64,000 bases of DNA from Rugalucina vietnamica (taxonomy: Eukaryota > Mollusca > Bivalvia > Lucinida > Lucinidae). The stretch lies in NCBI GenBank assembly GCA_964017185.1, contig OZ024871.1, forward strand, positions 28,620,488 to 28,684,487. The letters are read 5' to 3'. Both the position numbers and the translations under genes were made by a program. The notes under the pieces were generated by a model that was not told the origin of the DNA, did not search any database, and saw only the letters and a program-made list of their open reading frames with translations. Of the stretch, positions 23,401-28,999 are shown in pieces. Within the stretch, counting starts at the first letter, position 1. The number at the start of each line of letters is the position of its first letter.

Positions 23401-24928
23401 TTCAGACTGATAACTATCAAGAGAAATACCTCAACAGAAACATGTCCTCAAGCTGTTAGTCTTCTAGCACAAAGACAGCTGTGTTATAGGTACAGTATAG
23501 TTTACCCACTTCGACATAGACATATTATTTTTTGTTGAATATCTTATAAGCCCTTTCAGAGTTTTATTTCAACCAACAAGAGTAGGCCTTTGGGATCATA
23601 GATACTTTTTCATGCACTAACCTTCGCTCAAGGAAGATCTTTTAGAACCAGGGTGCCAGGTTATTCTTGCATTTTGACAATTATTCAAATGAAATCTCAT
23701 TGAAAATACAATAATAATGTAAAAACTCACTAAAAACCATGGACTTTCTTTAGCGTTGGATATTTTATATCTACAGAAAGCAGTGATGTCAGGTCACAAT
23801 CATTTATGATGTCGAAGGATTTTAGCCAATGACACATGAATTACGTAATTTGAACATGGTTTCTGATGTTTGAAGATGACCTCTGTCCTAATTGACAATT
23901 GCTTCAAACAGCTATGCTCATGTGTGCAAGAATAATATGTTGAAAATACTACTGTGCTGTCCACTCAGACTGTCTTAGTCCATACATTCAAAAATCTGCT
24001 GTTAACTCAGTATATTGACAGCTGTAGTATTGAAAGATACATGTATATGTACTAGTAGTTTTACTGTCAACCAAGATGATTGACTCCTCCGCCAGCAAGT
24101 TATAACCATGCTCACCCCTATTTCCTTAAACAAACATTGTGTTTTTGCACCTATATTTACCTGTAAAAAGCATGTGTTGGTTTGTTTGTCTAACCCCCTT
24201 GTTGTCTAACCGTCATTGACCGTAAGCTAATGTGCTGATTTGAATGGTTAATATAAAATGAATACTAATGATGGGTGGTTTGACGGAGGACTCAATTACA
24301 GCAGTGAACATATTTGATTGACAGCAGATTTTTGCCTGTGGATGGTATGCACTGCCTCAGTCGGTACCATTTGATTAGTCTACAGGAACAATGACAGGTC
24401 GATCTGCACCCATACTGTAACTGGAAGTTGTTGTTCATGTCCATTTTCAGATTAAATATAGCTTCTCTAGATAAAGATGGCAAAACAACCTTCAGCAACA
24501 CTACAGGGATCAGGAAAATTAGTCTAGGCAAAGATGAGGTAATGACAACTTACTATTTTCTTGCACACCTTAATGCGGGGAAGCTTGATTTTCATAACAC
24601 TTACATTGAAAAAGGCCACAATTGTGCCTGCCAATTTGAAATAGAACGTCTCTGACATCATGGTGACTTTTGCGCTTAATGCTGTTGGTTATCTTATGCA
24701 GCGGTTCAAATCTCTTTTTATCTTCAGGAGGAGACGGTCATGCTGCTTGAAAAGAAAGTAGAATACCCTCTGTTGATCAGTATGAACATTTTACTGGTGA
24801 CCCCTATCCCAGAGACACCTATACCTAGGCTGAAAATACCGGACAATATACTGGCCAAAATTGATGGAGACAAAATAGAGAAAAGTGAACACAGTTTGGG
24901 TGCTGTTGATGTAGGAAGTTTGAATTAG
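2344..24928 (+). CDS. GMCL1: Germ cell-less-like protein (GMCL1 type), 15 exons, complete
   Basis: The spliced reading frame has 493 codons plus stop, close to the vertebrate length of about 515. Germ cell-less proteins are BTB/BACK adaptors for CUL3 ubiquitin ligases. They act at the nuclear envelope and cell cortex, and are known for germ-cell specification in flies and a role in spermatogenesis in mammals. Visible hallmarks are the BTB core in exons 2-4 (SKYIYQTLFLDGENSDV, SPYFASMFSGAWKES, GVLAAGTLLQL), the BACK part in exons 5-7 (FLYVMQVEIDIYTLLKK), and the C-terminal family region (CGRVLSNKGD, YCWRWVGYSYGIDLLV, IKRNT). The 15 exons are joined by GT/AG sites and all phases agree. The ATG at 2344 opens a basic-acidic N-terminus (GRKRKREE), usual for the family. 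Introns hold most of the window's mobile elements. The functional statement rests on the family; the exon structure is read from the sequence. Confidence 0.95.
2702..4750 (+). mobile_element. CR1/L2-like LINE, 5'-truncated, RT frame open
   Basis: A continuous frame runs from about 2702 to 4669 and encodes the linker and reverse transcriptase of a non-LTR retrotransposon. RT motifs are in order: motif A (ILDFEKAFD, near nt 3588), motif B (SGVPQGTVLGPLLF, near 3760-3800) and the catalytic FADD box near 3848. After these come the C-terminal YLGVTITKDLKWNTHIS and RPILEYGSSVWDP blocks typical of CR1/L2/Jockey-superfamily elements. The endonuclease is absent, so it is 5'-truncated. The 3' end is a short untranslated region ending in GATTCT repeats (about 4735-4756), a tail type known in CR1/L2 elements. 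It lies sense-oriented in GMCL1 intron 1. A related 3' fragment occurs at 34.2-34.9 kb. No internal stop or frameshift was seen, so the insertion is probably young. Confidence 0.9.
5104..5225 (+). repeat. Minimal LINE tail flanked by a 38-39 bp direct repeat
   Basis: Two near-identical copies of a segment starting GTCTGACA and ending GACTGGTGCAT (5104-5142 and 5188-5225) flank about 45 bp. That insert matches the last bases of the LINE in this intron (GCGTGTCACCAGTAAAC then ATTCAG repeats). This is the structure of an extremely 5'-truncated retrotransposition with a long target-site duplication. Confidence 0.7.
5875..5998 (+). CDS. GMCL1: GMCL1 exon 2 (start of BTB)
   Basis: The acceptor is CTTTTGTCTTGTAG. 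The exon encodes the highly conserved entry to the BTB domain, with SKYIYQTLFLDGENSDV and the EWKLHKLYL segment of the BTB dimer core. The donor is AAACAG|GTACAT; the exon ends in phase 0. Confidence 0.95.
6056..8140 (+). mobile_element. Family B element, copy 2, split by a family-S element
   Basis: The left half (6056-6140) has the TCAGGAAAACATGTC start and the ACTGGGGTATACAGGGGTAT segment. The right half resumes near 7940 with the GATTGTGGGTACC stretch and an intact GAACCGCCTCTGAGGCGGTTC hairpin core. The 1.8-kb family-S element lies between, which gives a clear order of insertion. Confidence 0.7.
6142..7939 (+). mobile_element. Family S hairpin-capped element, copy 1
   Basis: It starts with AGCTCACCTGAGCC and a GAGCCGAAGGCTC hairpin, then a short GTCC/GTCGTC-rich leader. 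The body is built of degenerate repeats carrying GACCTTGACC, CCAAGATGGCC and CTTCTTCTCTG motifs, and it ends CAGGTGAGCC...CATTGGTCCTCTGGTCTT. It has no coding capacity. Three further copies occur at 17.0, 21.1 and 59.4 kb. The hairpin cap with a tandem body resembles bivalve elements that have been interpreted as non-autonomous Helitrons; that link is inference. Confidence 0.75.
8476..8572 (+). CDS. GMCL1: GMCL1 exon 3 (BTB)
   Basis: The acceptor is TTATTTTTCAG. The exon encodes SPYFASMFSGAWKES and the acidic IDIEIMDDNINEE segment of the BTB fold. The donor is GAAT|GTGAGT; the exon ends in phase 1. Confidence 0.95.
8654..8830. mobile_element. Inverted-repeat element with CATGCGCGGATCCAGA ends
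   Basis: The left end CATGCGCGGATCCAGA is matched in reverse complement by TCTGGATCCGCGCATG at the right end. The inside has G-run/C-run inverted segments (GAGGGGGGGTCC versus GGGGGTCCGGACCCCC). About 177 bp, non-coding, a MITE-like element in GMCL1 intron 3. Confidence 0.8.
9184..9425 (-). mobile_element. Family A palindromic MITE, copy 1
   Basis: Family A is about 236 bp, with ends TGAGCCGCCTC...GAGGCGGCTCA continuing into AAAACCAACA / TGTTGGTTTT. Inside is a hairpin: GAAAACAAAGGCGC and GATCAGCTTCGCGGT followed by its complement. This copy has the GATCAGCTTTGCAGTTACTGCG-type hairpin and decayed ends. No coding sequence is present. Several copies are flanked by TA or AA, suggesting a 2-bp target duplication. 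Confidence 0.8.
9538..9635 (+). CDS. GMCL1: GMCL1 exon 4 (end of BTB)
   Basis: The acceptor is TTTATCTTTCCAG. The exon encodes the GSMYKDDIILKP and GVLAAGTLLQL segments that close the BTB domain. The donor is CAACTG|GTAAGA; the exon ends in phase 0. It lies only about 110 bp downstream of one family-A MITE and 8 bp upstream of another. Confidence 0.95.
9644..9846 (-). mobile_element. Family A MITE, copy 2 (internally deleted)
   Basis: Both ends are readable (ATGAGAAAACCAACAAT and ATGTTGGTTTTCTCATGA), but the central hairpin is largely lost. It begins only 8 bp after the exon 4 donor. Confidence 0.75.
10158..12208 (+). mobile_element. Family T element, copy 1, containing a LINE insertion
   Basis: It starts AGCTCGCCTGTACAAAAGGACAGG and ends CAGGTGAGCTATGCTGTCCTGTGACAGCTCTTA. 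The body repeats a unit with GATCAAGTTGATACTTTGCATGT and GTCTGAAGTTTTATGCTGTACC. The segment 10784-12043 is a later LINE insertion. Other copies lie at 27.15 and 28.4 kb. Confidence 0.7.
10784..12043 (+). mobile_element. Tx1/L1-like LINE 3' fragment with poly(A) and 15-bp target duplication
   Basis: Frames at about 10,797-11,276 and 11,285-11,663 encode the C-terminal part of a LINE ORF2. It includes a zinc-knuckle-like CSYCNRD...HLFFYC block, with stops between the pieces. The element ends with AATAAA (12,005) and a run of about 20 A. The 15-bp AAGTTGATACTTTGC lies directly before it (10,769-10,783) and follows the poly(A) (12,044-12,058), a classic target-primed reverse transcription footprint. 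It is 5'-truncated and its frame is broken, so it is inactive. Confidence 0.85.
12229..12275 (+). CDS. GMCL1: GMCL1 exon 5
   Basis: A 47-bp exon with acceptor TTATATTGTAG and donor CTAAG|GTAGGT. It encodes DGLIQQC, the conserved start of the BACK region in germ cell-less proteins. It ends in phase 2. Confidence 0.9.
12435..12650 (+). mobile_element. Family B element, copy 3 (degenerate)
   Basis: It shows the ATCAGGAAAACATGTCCGTG start and the CCCCACTTTTATATAG and ACTGGGGTTTGCAGGGG segments. The central GGCGGTTC hairpin has decayed. Confidence 0.65.
12748..12879 (+). CDS. GMCL1: GMCL1 exon 6 (BACK region)
   Basis: The acceptor is ATTCAATTTCAG. The exon encodes TVCVYHTACVAYGLEDM and GWLMKNL, matching the TVCGYYTSAGTYGL and WLLNNL segments of the family. 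The donor is ACATCAG|GTGAGG; the exon ends in phase 2. Confidence 0.93.
12976..13125. repeat. AAAC/AAC-rich low-complexity tract
   Basis: A run of AAAC, AAC and poly(A) variants. The Lys/Thr/Asn-rich and Phe/Val-rich open frames here are low-complexity artefacts. Confidence 0.85.
13320..13404 (+). CDS. GMCL1: GMCL1 exon 7
   Basis: The acceptor is ATATACTTTCAG. The exon encodes the family signature FLYVMQVEIDIYTLLKK (human equivalent LFVMQVEMDIYTALKK). The donor is AAGAAA|GTAGGT; the exon ends in phase 0. Confidence 0.95.
13489..13775 (+). mobile_element. Family B element, copy 4 (best preserved)
   Basis: It has all family features: the TCAGGAAAACATGTCCGTG start, the CCCCTTATACCCCAC stretch, a TTTTTCTTATTTTTGC / GCAAAAATAAGAAAAA inverted pair, an ACATAGATTGTG inverted pair and the perfect core GAACCGCCTCGGAGAGGCGGTTC. 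The right end carries ACATGGACATGTTTTTG. It is about 290 bp and non-coding. Confidence 0.8.
14122..14212 (+). CDS. GMCL1: GMCL1 exon 8
   Basis: The acceptor is ATATATTTTTCAG. The exon encodes WVFLQHNTSWSGSTKDILKE, aligned to WMFLQLVPSWNGSLKQLLTE of the vertebrate protein. The donor is CACAG|GTAAGT; the exon ends in phase 1. Confidence 0.93.
14428..14600 (-). mobile_element. Family A MITE, copy 3 (very degenerate)
   Basis: Only parts survive: TGAGCTGCATCAT, a GGTCTGACA...CCAGACTGTACAGTCACAG stretch and a TTATCAGCTG...CTGGTTTTCTCA end. Confidence 0.45.
14658..14839 (-). mobile_element. Family A MITE, copy 4 (internally deleted)
   Basis: The ends CTTGAGAAAACCAACATTGTGG and TTTGTTTTCTCATGACTAGGC are readable. 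The hairpin is reduced to CTGCGCCTTTGTTTTTGC. It ends about 35 bp before exon 9. Confidence 0.7.
14874..15008 (+). CDS. GMCL1: GMCL1 exon 9 (donor embedded in a minisatellite)
   Basis: The acceptor is ATTATTTTCCAG. The exon encodes CFLETESGMRYAPVFSNVRW and HVINDMSSIKMIENDQVLP, matching the family's FLETEQGKPFVSVFRHLR region. The first usable donor is CCTATAG|GTGAGA at 15,008, phase 1. This donor is the first of a series copied by the 42-bp array that follows. Use of the donor at 15,050, 15,092 or 15,134 would add 14, 28 or 42 residues in frame. Confidence 0.92.
15009..15592 (+). repeat. 42-bp minisatellite carrying a splice donor in every unit
   Basis: Thirteen full units and one partial unit. 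Each starts GTGAGACTA and ends TTACCTTTAG, so each junction reads CCTTTAG|GTGAGACT, a good donor consensus. Units start at 15009, 15051, 15093, 15135, 15178, then every 42 bp to 15556. One unit (15135) has an extra base that introduces a stop. Variants alternate ACTACT/ACTAGT and ATGTTC/ATATTC, showing higher-order mixing. The long frames on both strands arise because 42 is a multiple of three. Confidence 0.97.
15694..15881 (+). mobile_element. Family A MITE, copy 5
   Basis: Ends TGATCCGCATCATAAG and CTCATGACGTGGCTCA, with half of the GCAGATCAGCTTCGCAGTAACG hairpin. Confidence 0.75.
16022..16257 (+). mobile_element. Family A MITE, copy 6 (intact hairpin)
   Basis: It begins TGAGCCGCCACATGGG, has the complete hairpin arms GATCAGCTTCGCGGT and ACCGCGAAGCTGATC inside GAAAACAAAG/CTTTGTTTTC, and ends GGTGGCTCA. 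About 236 bp. Confidence 0.85.
16354..16589 (-). mobile_element. Family A MITE, copy 7 (intact)
   Basis: It begins TGAGCCGCCTCGTAGG, ends CATGAGGCGGCTCA and has the full hairpin. TA flanks both sides. It is in the opposite orientation to copy 6 and lies about 95 bp away from it. Confidence 0.85.
16806..16850 (+). CDS. GMCL1: GMCL1 exon 10
   Basis: A 45-bp exon with acceptor TCTCTCTTTAACAG, encoding ELAGLCLGWLEAMMT. It aligns to the family segment EWLSSVYKQQWFAMLRA. The donor, GATGACAG|GTTTCT, is weak, but it is the only one that keeps phase with exon 11. Confidence 0.75.
17027..19600 (+). mobile_element. Family S element, copy 2, with a nested element
   Basis: It starts TAGCTCACCTGAGCCGAAGG with the hairpin, then a GTCCGTCTG leader. 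A tandem body follows, of about 161-bp units, each with GTGGCCACTCTAGC, GATCTTCTTCATTCTTGG, AACATCTCGGATGAGTT and CTGCGGAGTTAGCTGCCCTT. It ends CAGGTGAGCGATCGTTGCCC...GGGCTGCTTG. The segment 18,247-19,158 is a later insertion of another element. No coding sequence belongs to family S itself. Confidence 0.75.
18247..19158. mobile_element. Inverted-repeat element made of GGCGTTC-type repeats, with a small frame
   Basis: The ends CCCTGTCAGACCA and TGGTGTGACAGGG are inverted repeats that continue inward as degenerate tandem copies of GGCGTTCNCG / CGNGAACGCC, much more GC-rich than the surroundings. In the middle, 18,652-18,816 encodes MTGKRGRRKAVTKGKSPKK then a Pro/Ser-rich stretch. This looks like the start of a DNA-binding or transposase-type protein, but no catalytic domain is visible. 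It interrupts family-S copy 2. Confidence 0.7.
19691..19758 (+). CDS. GMCL1: GMCL1 exon 11
   Basis: The acceptor AGCCCAACAG (ending at 19,690) keeps phase with exon 10. The exon encodes IEESVFNEACSRCGRVLSNK, corresponding to the SMRCGRKLAKDGE region. The donor is GGAGAT|GTAAGA; the exon ends in phase 0. Confidence 0.85.
20488..20723 (-). mobile_element. Family A MITE, copy 8 (intact)
   Basis: Ends TGAGCCGCCTCTAGGG and CCCATGGGGCGGCTCA flanked by TA. Its right end is 26 bp from exon 12, so the polypyrimidine/branch region of that intron lies next to the element. Confidence 0.85.
20750..20811 (+). CDS. GMCL1: GMCL1 exon 12
   Basis: The acceptor is TGTCTATTTTCAG. The exon encodes YCWRWVGYSYGIDLLV, matching YCWRWTGFNFGFDLLV, the most conserved C-terminal block. 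The donor is CATAG|GTAGGG; the exon ends in phase 2. Confidence 0.95.
21082..23240 (+). mobile_element. Family S element, copy 3, with a nested element
   Basis: It starts TAGCTCTCCTGAGCCGAAGG, then a GCGTCCGTCC leader and about 160-bp tandem units like those of copy 2. It ends GATGAGCGATCGTTGCCC...GGGCTACTTG. A different transposon (21,667-22,144) is nested inside. An A-rich simple repeat lies near its end (23,130-23,172). Confidence 0.75.
21667..22144. mobile_element. Inverted-repeat element with TGAGT target duplication
   Basis: The ends CAGTCCTAGAAATTTTT and AAATTTTTCTAGGCCTG-like (22,129-22,144) are imperfect inverted repeats. TGAGT precedes (21,662-21,666) and follows (22,145-22,149), and removing one TGAGT restores the family-S unit sequence. 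Internal ACTCGTCCTG...GGCGAG hairpins are present. It is non-coding. Confidence 0.75.
23406..23489 (+). CDS. GMCL1: GMCL1 exon 13
   Basis: The acceptor is TCCTATTTTCAG. The exon encodes LITIKRNTSTETCPQAVSLL, matching YIIFKRNTLNQPCSGSVSL. The donor is TTATAG|GTACAG; the exon ends in phase 2. Confidence 0.93.
24451..24538 (+). CDS. GMCL1: GMCL1 exon 14
   Basis: The acceptor is GTCCATTTTCAG. The exon encodes LNIASLDKDGKTTFSNTTGI then KISLGKDE, matching LRLASFDSSGK..CSRTTG. The donor is GATGAG|GTAATG; the exon ends in phase 0. Confidence 0.93.
24728..24928 (+). CDS. GMCL1: GMCL1 exon 15 (terminal coding exon)
   Basis: The acceptor is TTTATCTTCAG. The exon encodes VEYPLLISMNILLVTPIPET then a hydrophilic tail to the TAG at 24,926-24,928. 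The hydrophobic segment matches the family's LLIFPLYICCNFLYISP region; the tail is less conserved. Decayed copies of the latter part follow downstream at 25.2-25.7 kb. Confidence 0.92.
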   Translation, partial: EETVMLLEKKVEYPLLISMNILLVTPIPETPIPRLKIPDNILAKIDGDKIEKSEHSLGAVDVGSLN

Positions 24929-24958
24929 AAGTGGAAGGAGATCTTTGTCATTTGAAAA

Positions 24959-25195
24959 TGATCCTTCGCATGAGAAAACCAATAATTTGCATTTGCGAAA
25001 ACAAAGACGCAGATCAGCTGTGCAGTAACTGCACAGCTGATCAGCGTCTTTGTTTTCGCCACACTGATAGTACAATTCCTTTTCAACCTGTATCCAAAGT
25101 TTCAGACTTCTAGCTTTATTCTGTAACTGTACAGCCTGGTTTGTGTCGGACCTGGTCGGAAATCCTAATTGTTGGTTTTCTCATGCACAGGCTCA
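24959..25195 (+). mobile_element. Family A MITE, copy 9
   Basis: The hairpin GATCAGCTGTGCAGTAACTG and its complement are intact (CAGCTGATCAGCGTCTTTG). The ends are decayed (TGATCCTTCGCATGAG and CATGCACAGGCTCA). It lies 31 bp past the GMCL1 stop, between the first and second copies of the terminal-exon repeat. Confidence 0.85.
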
Positions 25196-25198
25196 AAT

Positions 25199-25665
25199 AT
25201 GGTCTTGGAATCTGTTCTGGGAGAAAATGAAGGAAAGCGGTATGAACATTTTACTGGAGTCTCCTATACCTGAGACTCCAATATCCTAAAATACCTAAAA
25301 AGAATGAAAATACCGGATAATATATTAACTAAAATTGATGGAGAAAAAATGGAGGAAAGTGAACACACTTTGGGTGCTGTTGATGTAGCAAGCTTGAATT
25401 AGAAGTGATAGAAGCACTGTTATTGAAAAATGTGTTCTTGGAATTGTTAAGGATGAACTGAAAGAAAGCAGTATGGACACTTTACCCATCTTCCTGAGAC
25501 TCCAATACCCAGCTGAAAATACCAGATGATATACTAACCCTAACTAAGATTGATGGAGAAAAATGCTGAAAAGTGAACACATTTAAGGGCATTGATGTTA
25601 AGCTTGAATTAAGTGTGATAGGAATGCTGACATTAGAAAATGTGTTCTTGTAATGTTGATCTGTT
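25199..25665 (+). pseudogene. Two decayed tandem copies of the GMCL1 terminal exon
   Basis: Copy 2 (about 25,199-25,428) repeats GTATGAACATTTTACTGG, ATACCGGATAATATA, AAAATTGATGGAGA and GGGTGCTGTTGATGTAG from exon 15, including TTGAATTAGAAGTG. Copy 3 (about 25,429-25,665) repeats the same order with more indels. Frames are broken. A partial fourth start (GTTCAAGGATGAACTAAAA) may follow. Confidence 0.85.
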
Positions 25666-25702
25666 CAAGGATGAACTAAAAATAGTATGCTCTCATTATG
25701 TT

Positions 25703-25910
25703 TATAGGGGTGTGCGGTGGCATTGTGGTAGAGCATCAGCCTCTGAAATTAGAGGTCTTGTGTTCGATCCCCACTGGTGCCACTACATTATGTCCTTGTG
25801 CAAGACACATTAACTCCCCAGAGTACTGGTTAAAACCCAAGAAACCATGGCTCCATCCCAGCATGATTAAAATTGTTGACTTGAATGTAAAAGCTCAGTA
25901 CAAACAAACA
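25703..25910 (+). mobile_element. tRNA-headed SINE
   Basis: The head has an A-box-like GGCATTGTGGTAGAGCATC and the B-box-like GTGTTCGATCCCCA, followed by an unrelated body (ATGTCCTTGTGCAAGACAC) and an A/CAAA-rich tail. An independent tRNA gene is unlikely because of the body and mispaired stems. Confidence 0.8.
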
Positions 25911-26348
25911 AAACATAATTATATTATAGAATCCTTAAATACTGAATATCGAACTTCATTGTATATAGTTTGTTGGCATGGGTAGGGTCAGCGATGGTGC
26001 TATTAACCTGGAAAGGTCTGCATTTTTGTTCTCATACCCACATGGATTATCCAGAGAAAACCTATACATCTAAGAACAACCAATGCAGGTGAAATCAATA
26101 TAATGCTGTTTGATGCAAATACCCATCTGGAAACAACTTTCCATGAGTCACATTGATCCTTGGTAAGTTGATCCTAGACAAGTATTTACTCCATTTTGTC
26201 TATTTTTTCATTGTATCTGTGTTGGTTGTTCTGAACTGTATCTCTGGTCTCTGGATATCTAGTGTGATACTGTAAGCCAGAAAAGTTGTGGAAGTGTGGC
26301 CCAGTCATGGCTTTTGATACACGACTGGCCGTGCGCTTTACACTAAAA

Positions 26349-26568
26349 TGAGCCGTCAATTGAGAAAACCAATAATCTGCATAGGTGAAACCTAAGGCAC
26401 AGATCAGCTGTGCAGTAACTGCACAGCTGATCAGCGCCTTTGTTTTCACTACTAGGATACTACAAGTCCTCGACTACTTAAATCCAAAATTGCAAGCTTC
26501 TAGTGTTCTATGACTGTACAGGCCGATTTGTGTTGGACCTGGTCGGAAACCTAGATAGGGAAGGTTCA
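26349..26568 (+). mobile_element. Family A MITE, copy 10
   Basis: It begins TGAGCCGTCAATTGAG and has an intact CAGATCAGCTGTGCAGTAAC hairpin. The right end is truncated/decayed (CCTAGATAGGGAAGGTTCA). Confidence 0.8.
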
Positions 26569-26835
26569 AATGGAAAATTGTAGATCTGAATTAATCAATT
26601 ATTGTTAATAGTTATGTGACAAAAATTAAAATATATGAACATCTTGAAAAAAATCCTTACTTGCTTGTTCATATTTTATGTTGCCCCTTATGTTGTCATA
26701 TTTGTTATGACCTATGTGTAAATAAAAATCTTGAAATCTTGTTTATACCTTGATTGGTGGATGTGATGATGTTGGCTTTTGTACGAGTACAATGCTAGGT
26801 ACAATTATACATGCATCCCAAACCCGCGGCCGGCT

Positions 26836-27062
26836 TAACTCATTTAAGCCTGGCGTCCCTTTTATGGGACATAGGCAAACAGCATAGCCCCAGATGTGAC
26901 GCCGTAGAACGCGGCGTCCCATCTGGGGCTAATCTGTTTGCACAGAGAAATTTCATCAAAAAATGAGATGAAAAATAAAAATCACCCCTAACACCCTTCA
27001 AAATGAAAGTGGACTCACCCATTTGATAATGATGGGAAAATCCATTCGTCATATATGGCTTA
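26836..27062 (+). mobile_element. Family D element, copy 1
   Basis: It contains AACTCATTTAAGCCTGGCGT, TTATGGGACATAGGCAAACA, a GCCCCAGATG...CATCTGGGGC hairpin around GACGCCG/CGGCGTC, and the end CCATTCGTCATATATGG. The second copy at 54.16-54.39 kb is in the opposite orientation. Confidence 0.75.
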
Positions 27063-27148
27063 AGTTTACATGGTACCTAGATTGTACCTAGGCTCTGACA
27101 AAGTGTCAGCCAGCTAGAAGGAAAATTACAGAAGGTTTCCGCAGCCAT

Positions 27149-27621
27149 TTTTAGCTCGCTGGTACAAAAGTACAGGGAGAGCTATAGCAATCACCCCATG
27201 GTCGATATTGCCTTTGGCGTCAGCGTTGCTCAAATGTTAAAGTTTTTGGTTAAAGTTTTCATAGGTCTGTCTTTATCTCTTGTACATGATAATAGATCAA
27301 GTTGATGCTTTGTGTGTTAGTAGATATTGGTCTGAAGTTTTATGCTTTACCATCACAACCCACCTGGGTGATCTTGCGGTCATGTTCAGGGACCTAGAAA
27401 TTTTGTGTTGAAGTTTTTGGTTCAAGTTTTTATATCTTTTGTCGTTGAACATGCTGATGGATGAAGTTGACACCTTGCTGATATTGGTTTGAAGTTTTAT
27501 GCTGTTCCATCTTGACTCACCTGAGTGACCTTGAGGTCAAGGTCATGGGTGGGATAGACTTAAATAGATTTAGTGACAAAGCACAAGTCAACCGAGCTAC
27601 AGAGTCCTGCGACAGCTCTTT
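27149..27621 (+). mobile_element. Family T element, copy 2
   Basis: It starts TTTTAGCTCGCTGGTACAAA and ends ACCGAGCTACAGAGTCCTGC then GACAGCTCTTTT, with one or two internal GAAGTTTTATGCT units. No LINE insertion, unlike copy 1. Confidence 0.7.
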
Positions 27622-28261
27622 TACAGATGGTTGCCCCCTATATTGAGTCTACCCCTGCCGAGGCATATTGGACATTTATGTGGAATACGGGTACTTTGCT
27701 TTCTTTATACAAAACACATCTGTATTCCCATAATAGGGGGATATTGTAACATTAGGTCACGCAACTGCACACTTACATCAAATGTCACGAGATATGAAGT
27801 CAAACGTTTAGATGTGCATGTCGAATGTGACGTAGAAAGTCACAAGCTAATGAACATTGTGCGCCAATTATCAAAATTTGACAATGAAACAGCTTATTGT
27901 TCCTGTTTTATTTGGGTAATAAAATGGGCATTACATGGATGTTTGGCAGAATAGTAAAAACTATGCCCCTCAGTGCTGTTGACAGCTTAAAATAATAATA
28001 AGGTACTTACTTTCAAGCTTAGATACATATGTGTCGTGTGCTTAGGATGCAAGGTAGTAGGTAAAACATTTAATTTGTATTAATCAGATGATCTGAACTC
28101 TTTGAGCATTGAGTGGAGTACAACCATCAATATGTCGGCTTCAATATGTCAGCCTCCATTATTTGAACAAGAGCTGAACAAAATATATCAACAGCTGCAA
28201 ATACATGTAATGATCTTTAAATCAATGAAGCTCTATCATACAATGAGTTTTGAATAAACTC

Positions 28262-28345
28262 TATTTTATTCCTACTCGGTTTTTGGAGTGGGAATCTTAT
28301 TCTGATTGCACCTTTTCCTGATCTTTGCCTACTTGTACTTTTTTC
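28262..28345 (+). repeat. Tail fragment of the 41.4-kb reverse transcriptase family
   Basis: GGTTTTTGGAGTGGGAATC and CCTTTTCCTGATCTTTGCC match the end of the 3' region at 42,990-43,060. Confidence 0.75.
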
Positions 28346-28374
28346 TGTTTTAAGGAATTTTCAAGTGGTTCCTC

Positions 28375-28491
28375 CATGACTCACCTGAGTGACCTTGAGG
28401 TAAAGGTCATGGGTCATAGACTTAAATAGATTTAGTGGCAATGCCAAGTCAGGCGAGTTATGATGTCCTGTGACAGTTCTTATTTAATATA
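28375..28491 (+). repeat. Family T 3' end fragment
   Basis: GACTCACCTGAGTGACCTTG through AGGCGAGTTATGATGTCCTG and GACAGTTCTTA match the last part of family T. Confidence 0.65.
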
Positions 28492-28510
28492 CTTTCATAC
28501 TTCTTTTAGA

Positions 28511-28745
28511 CGGCCCCCGTGGCCGAGCGGTTAAGAGCGCTGTTTCTTAATCACTATCATCTCACCGCTGTGTCTGTGGTGTGGGTTCGAGCCCCGCTCT
28601 GGCCACATGTGAGACAAACCAAGTTCTGCTTGCGGGTGTGTCAGGTGGTTTTTCTCGGGGTTCTCCCGTTTTTGCCCCACCTACTGATTGGCTCGTCTCA
28701 TATGAGCTGAAATAATCTTGAAAGGGACGTTAAACTGAATTAAAA
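28511..28745 (+). mobile_element. tRNA-Ser-like SINE
   Basis: The head GGCCCCCGTGGCCGAGCGGT carries a type-II tRNA A box, and GTGGGTTCGAGCCCC is the B box, with a variable-arm-like insert between. A body with CAAGTTCTGCTTGCGGGTGT and the tail AAAGGGACGTTAAACTGAAT complete a typical molluscan SINE. A reverse copy of the body is at 50.97-51.11 kb. Confidence 0.85.
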
Positions 28746-28999
28746 AATATACCTCTTTTAGTTTATGTGTGAGTACGACCAGACCATTGACCCCAAAGTA
28801 ATTATAGCTCACTATGACCTGATTTTATGGTTCAGTGATTTTGCATTATATCTGACACTAAATACTTCTTTCATATTATGAGAGTATGACCAGCGCTTTG
28901 ACCACAAAGCAGTTATACGTCACTGTGTCCGTATTTCATGGTTCAATGATGACCACCCCTTGGTAATATGAACATCTTCTTTCACACTGATTGTGAGTA

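Noticed and set aside
25703-25780. A second possible tRNA gene
   Set aside because: Same reasoning: tRNA-like head followed by a SINE body; stems mispaired.
27631-27954. 107-codon frame
   Set aside because: Starts in repeat-derived sequence with an inverted repeat around 27,625-27,745; no recognisable domain.
28511-28605. A possible functional tRNA-Ser gene
   Set aside because: A and B boxes are good, but the sequence continues into a SINE body with a copy elsewhere in the window, and the acceptor stem does not pair convincingly.
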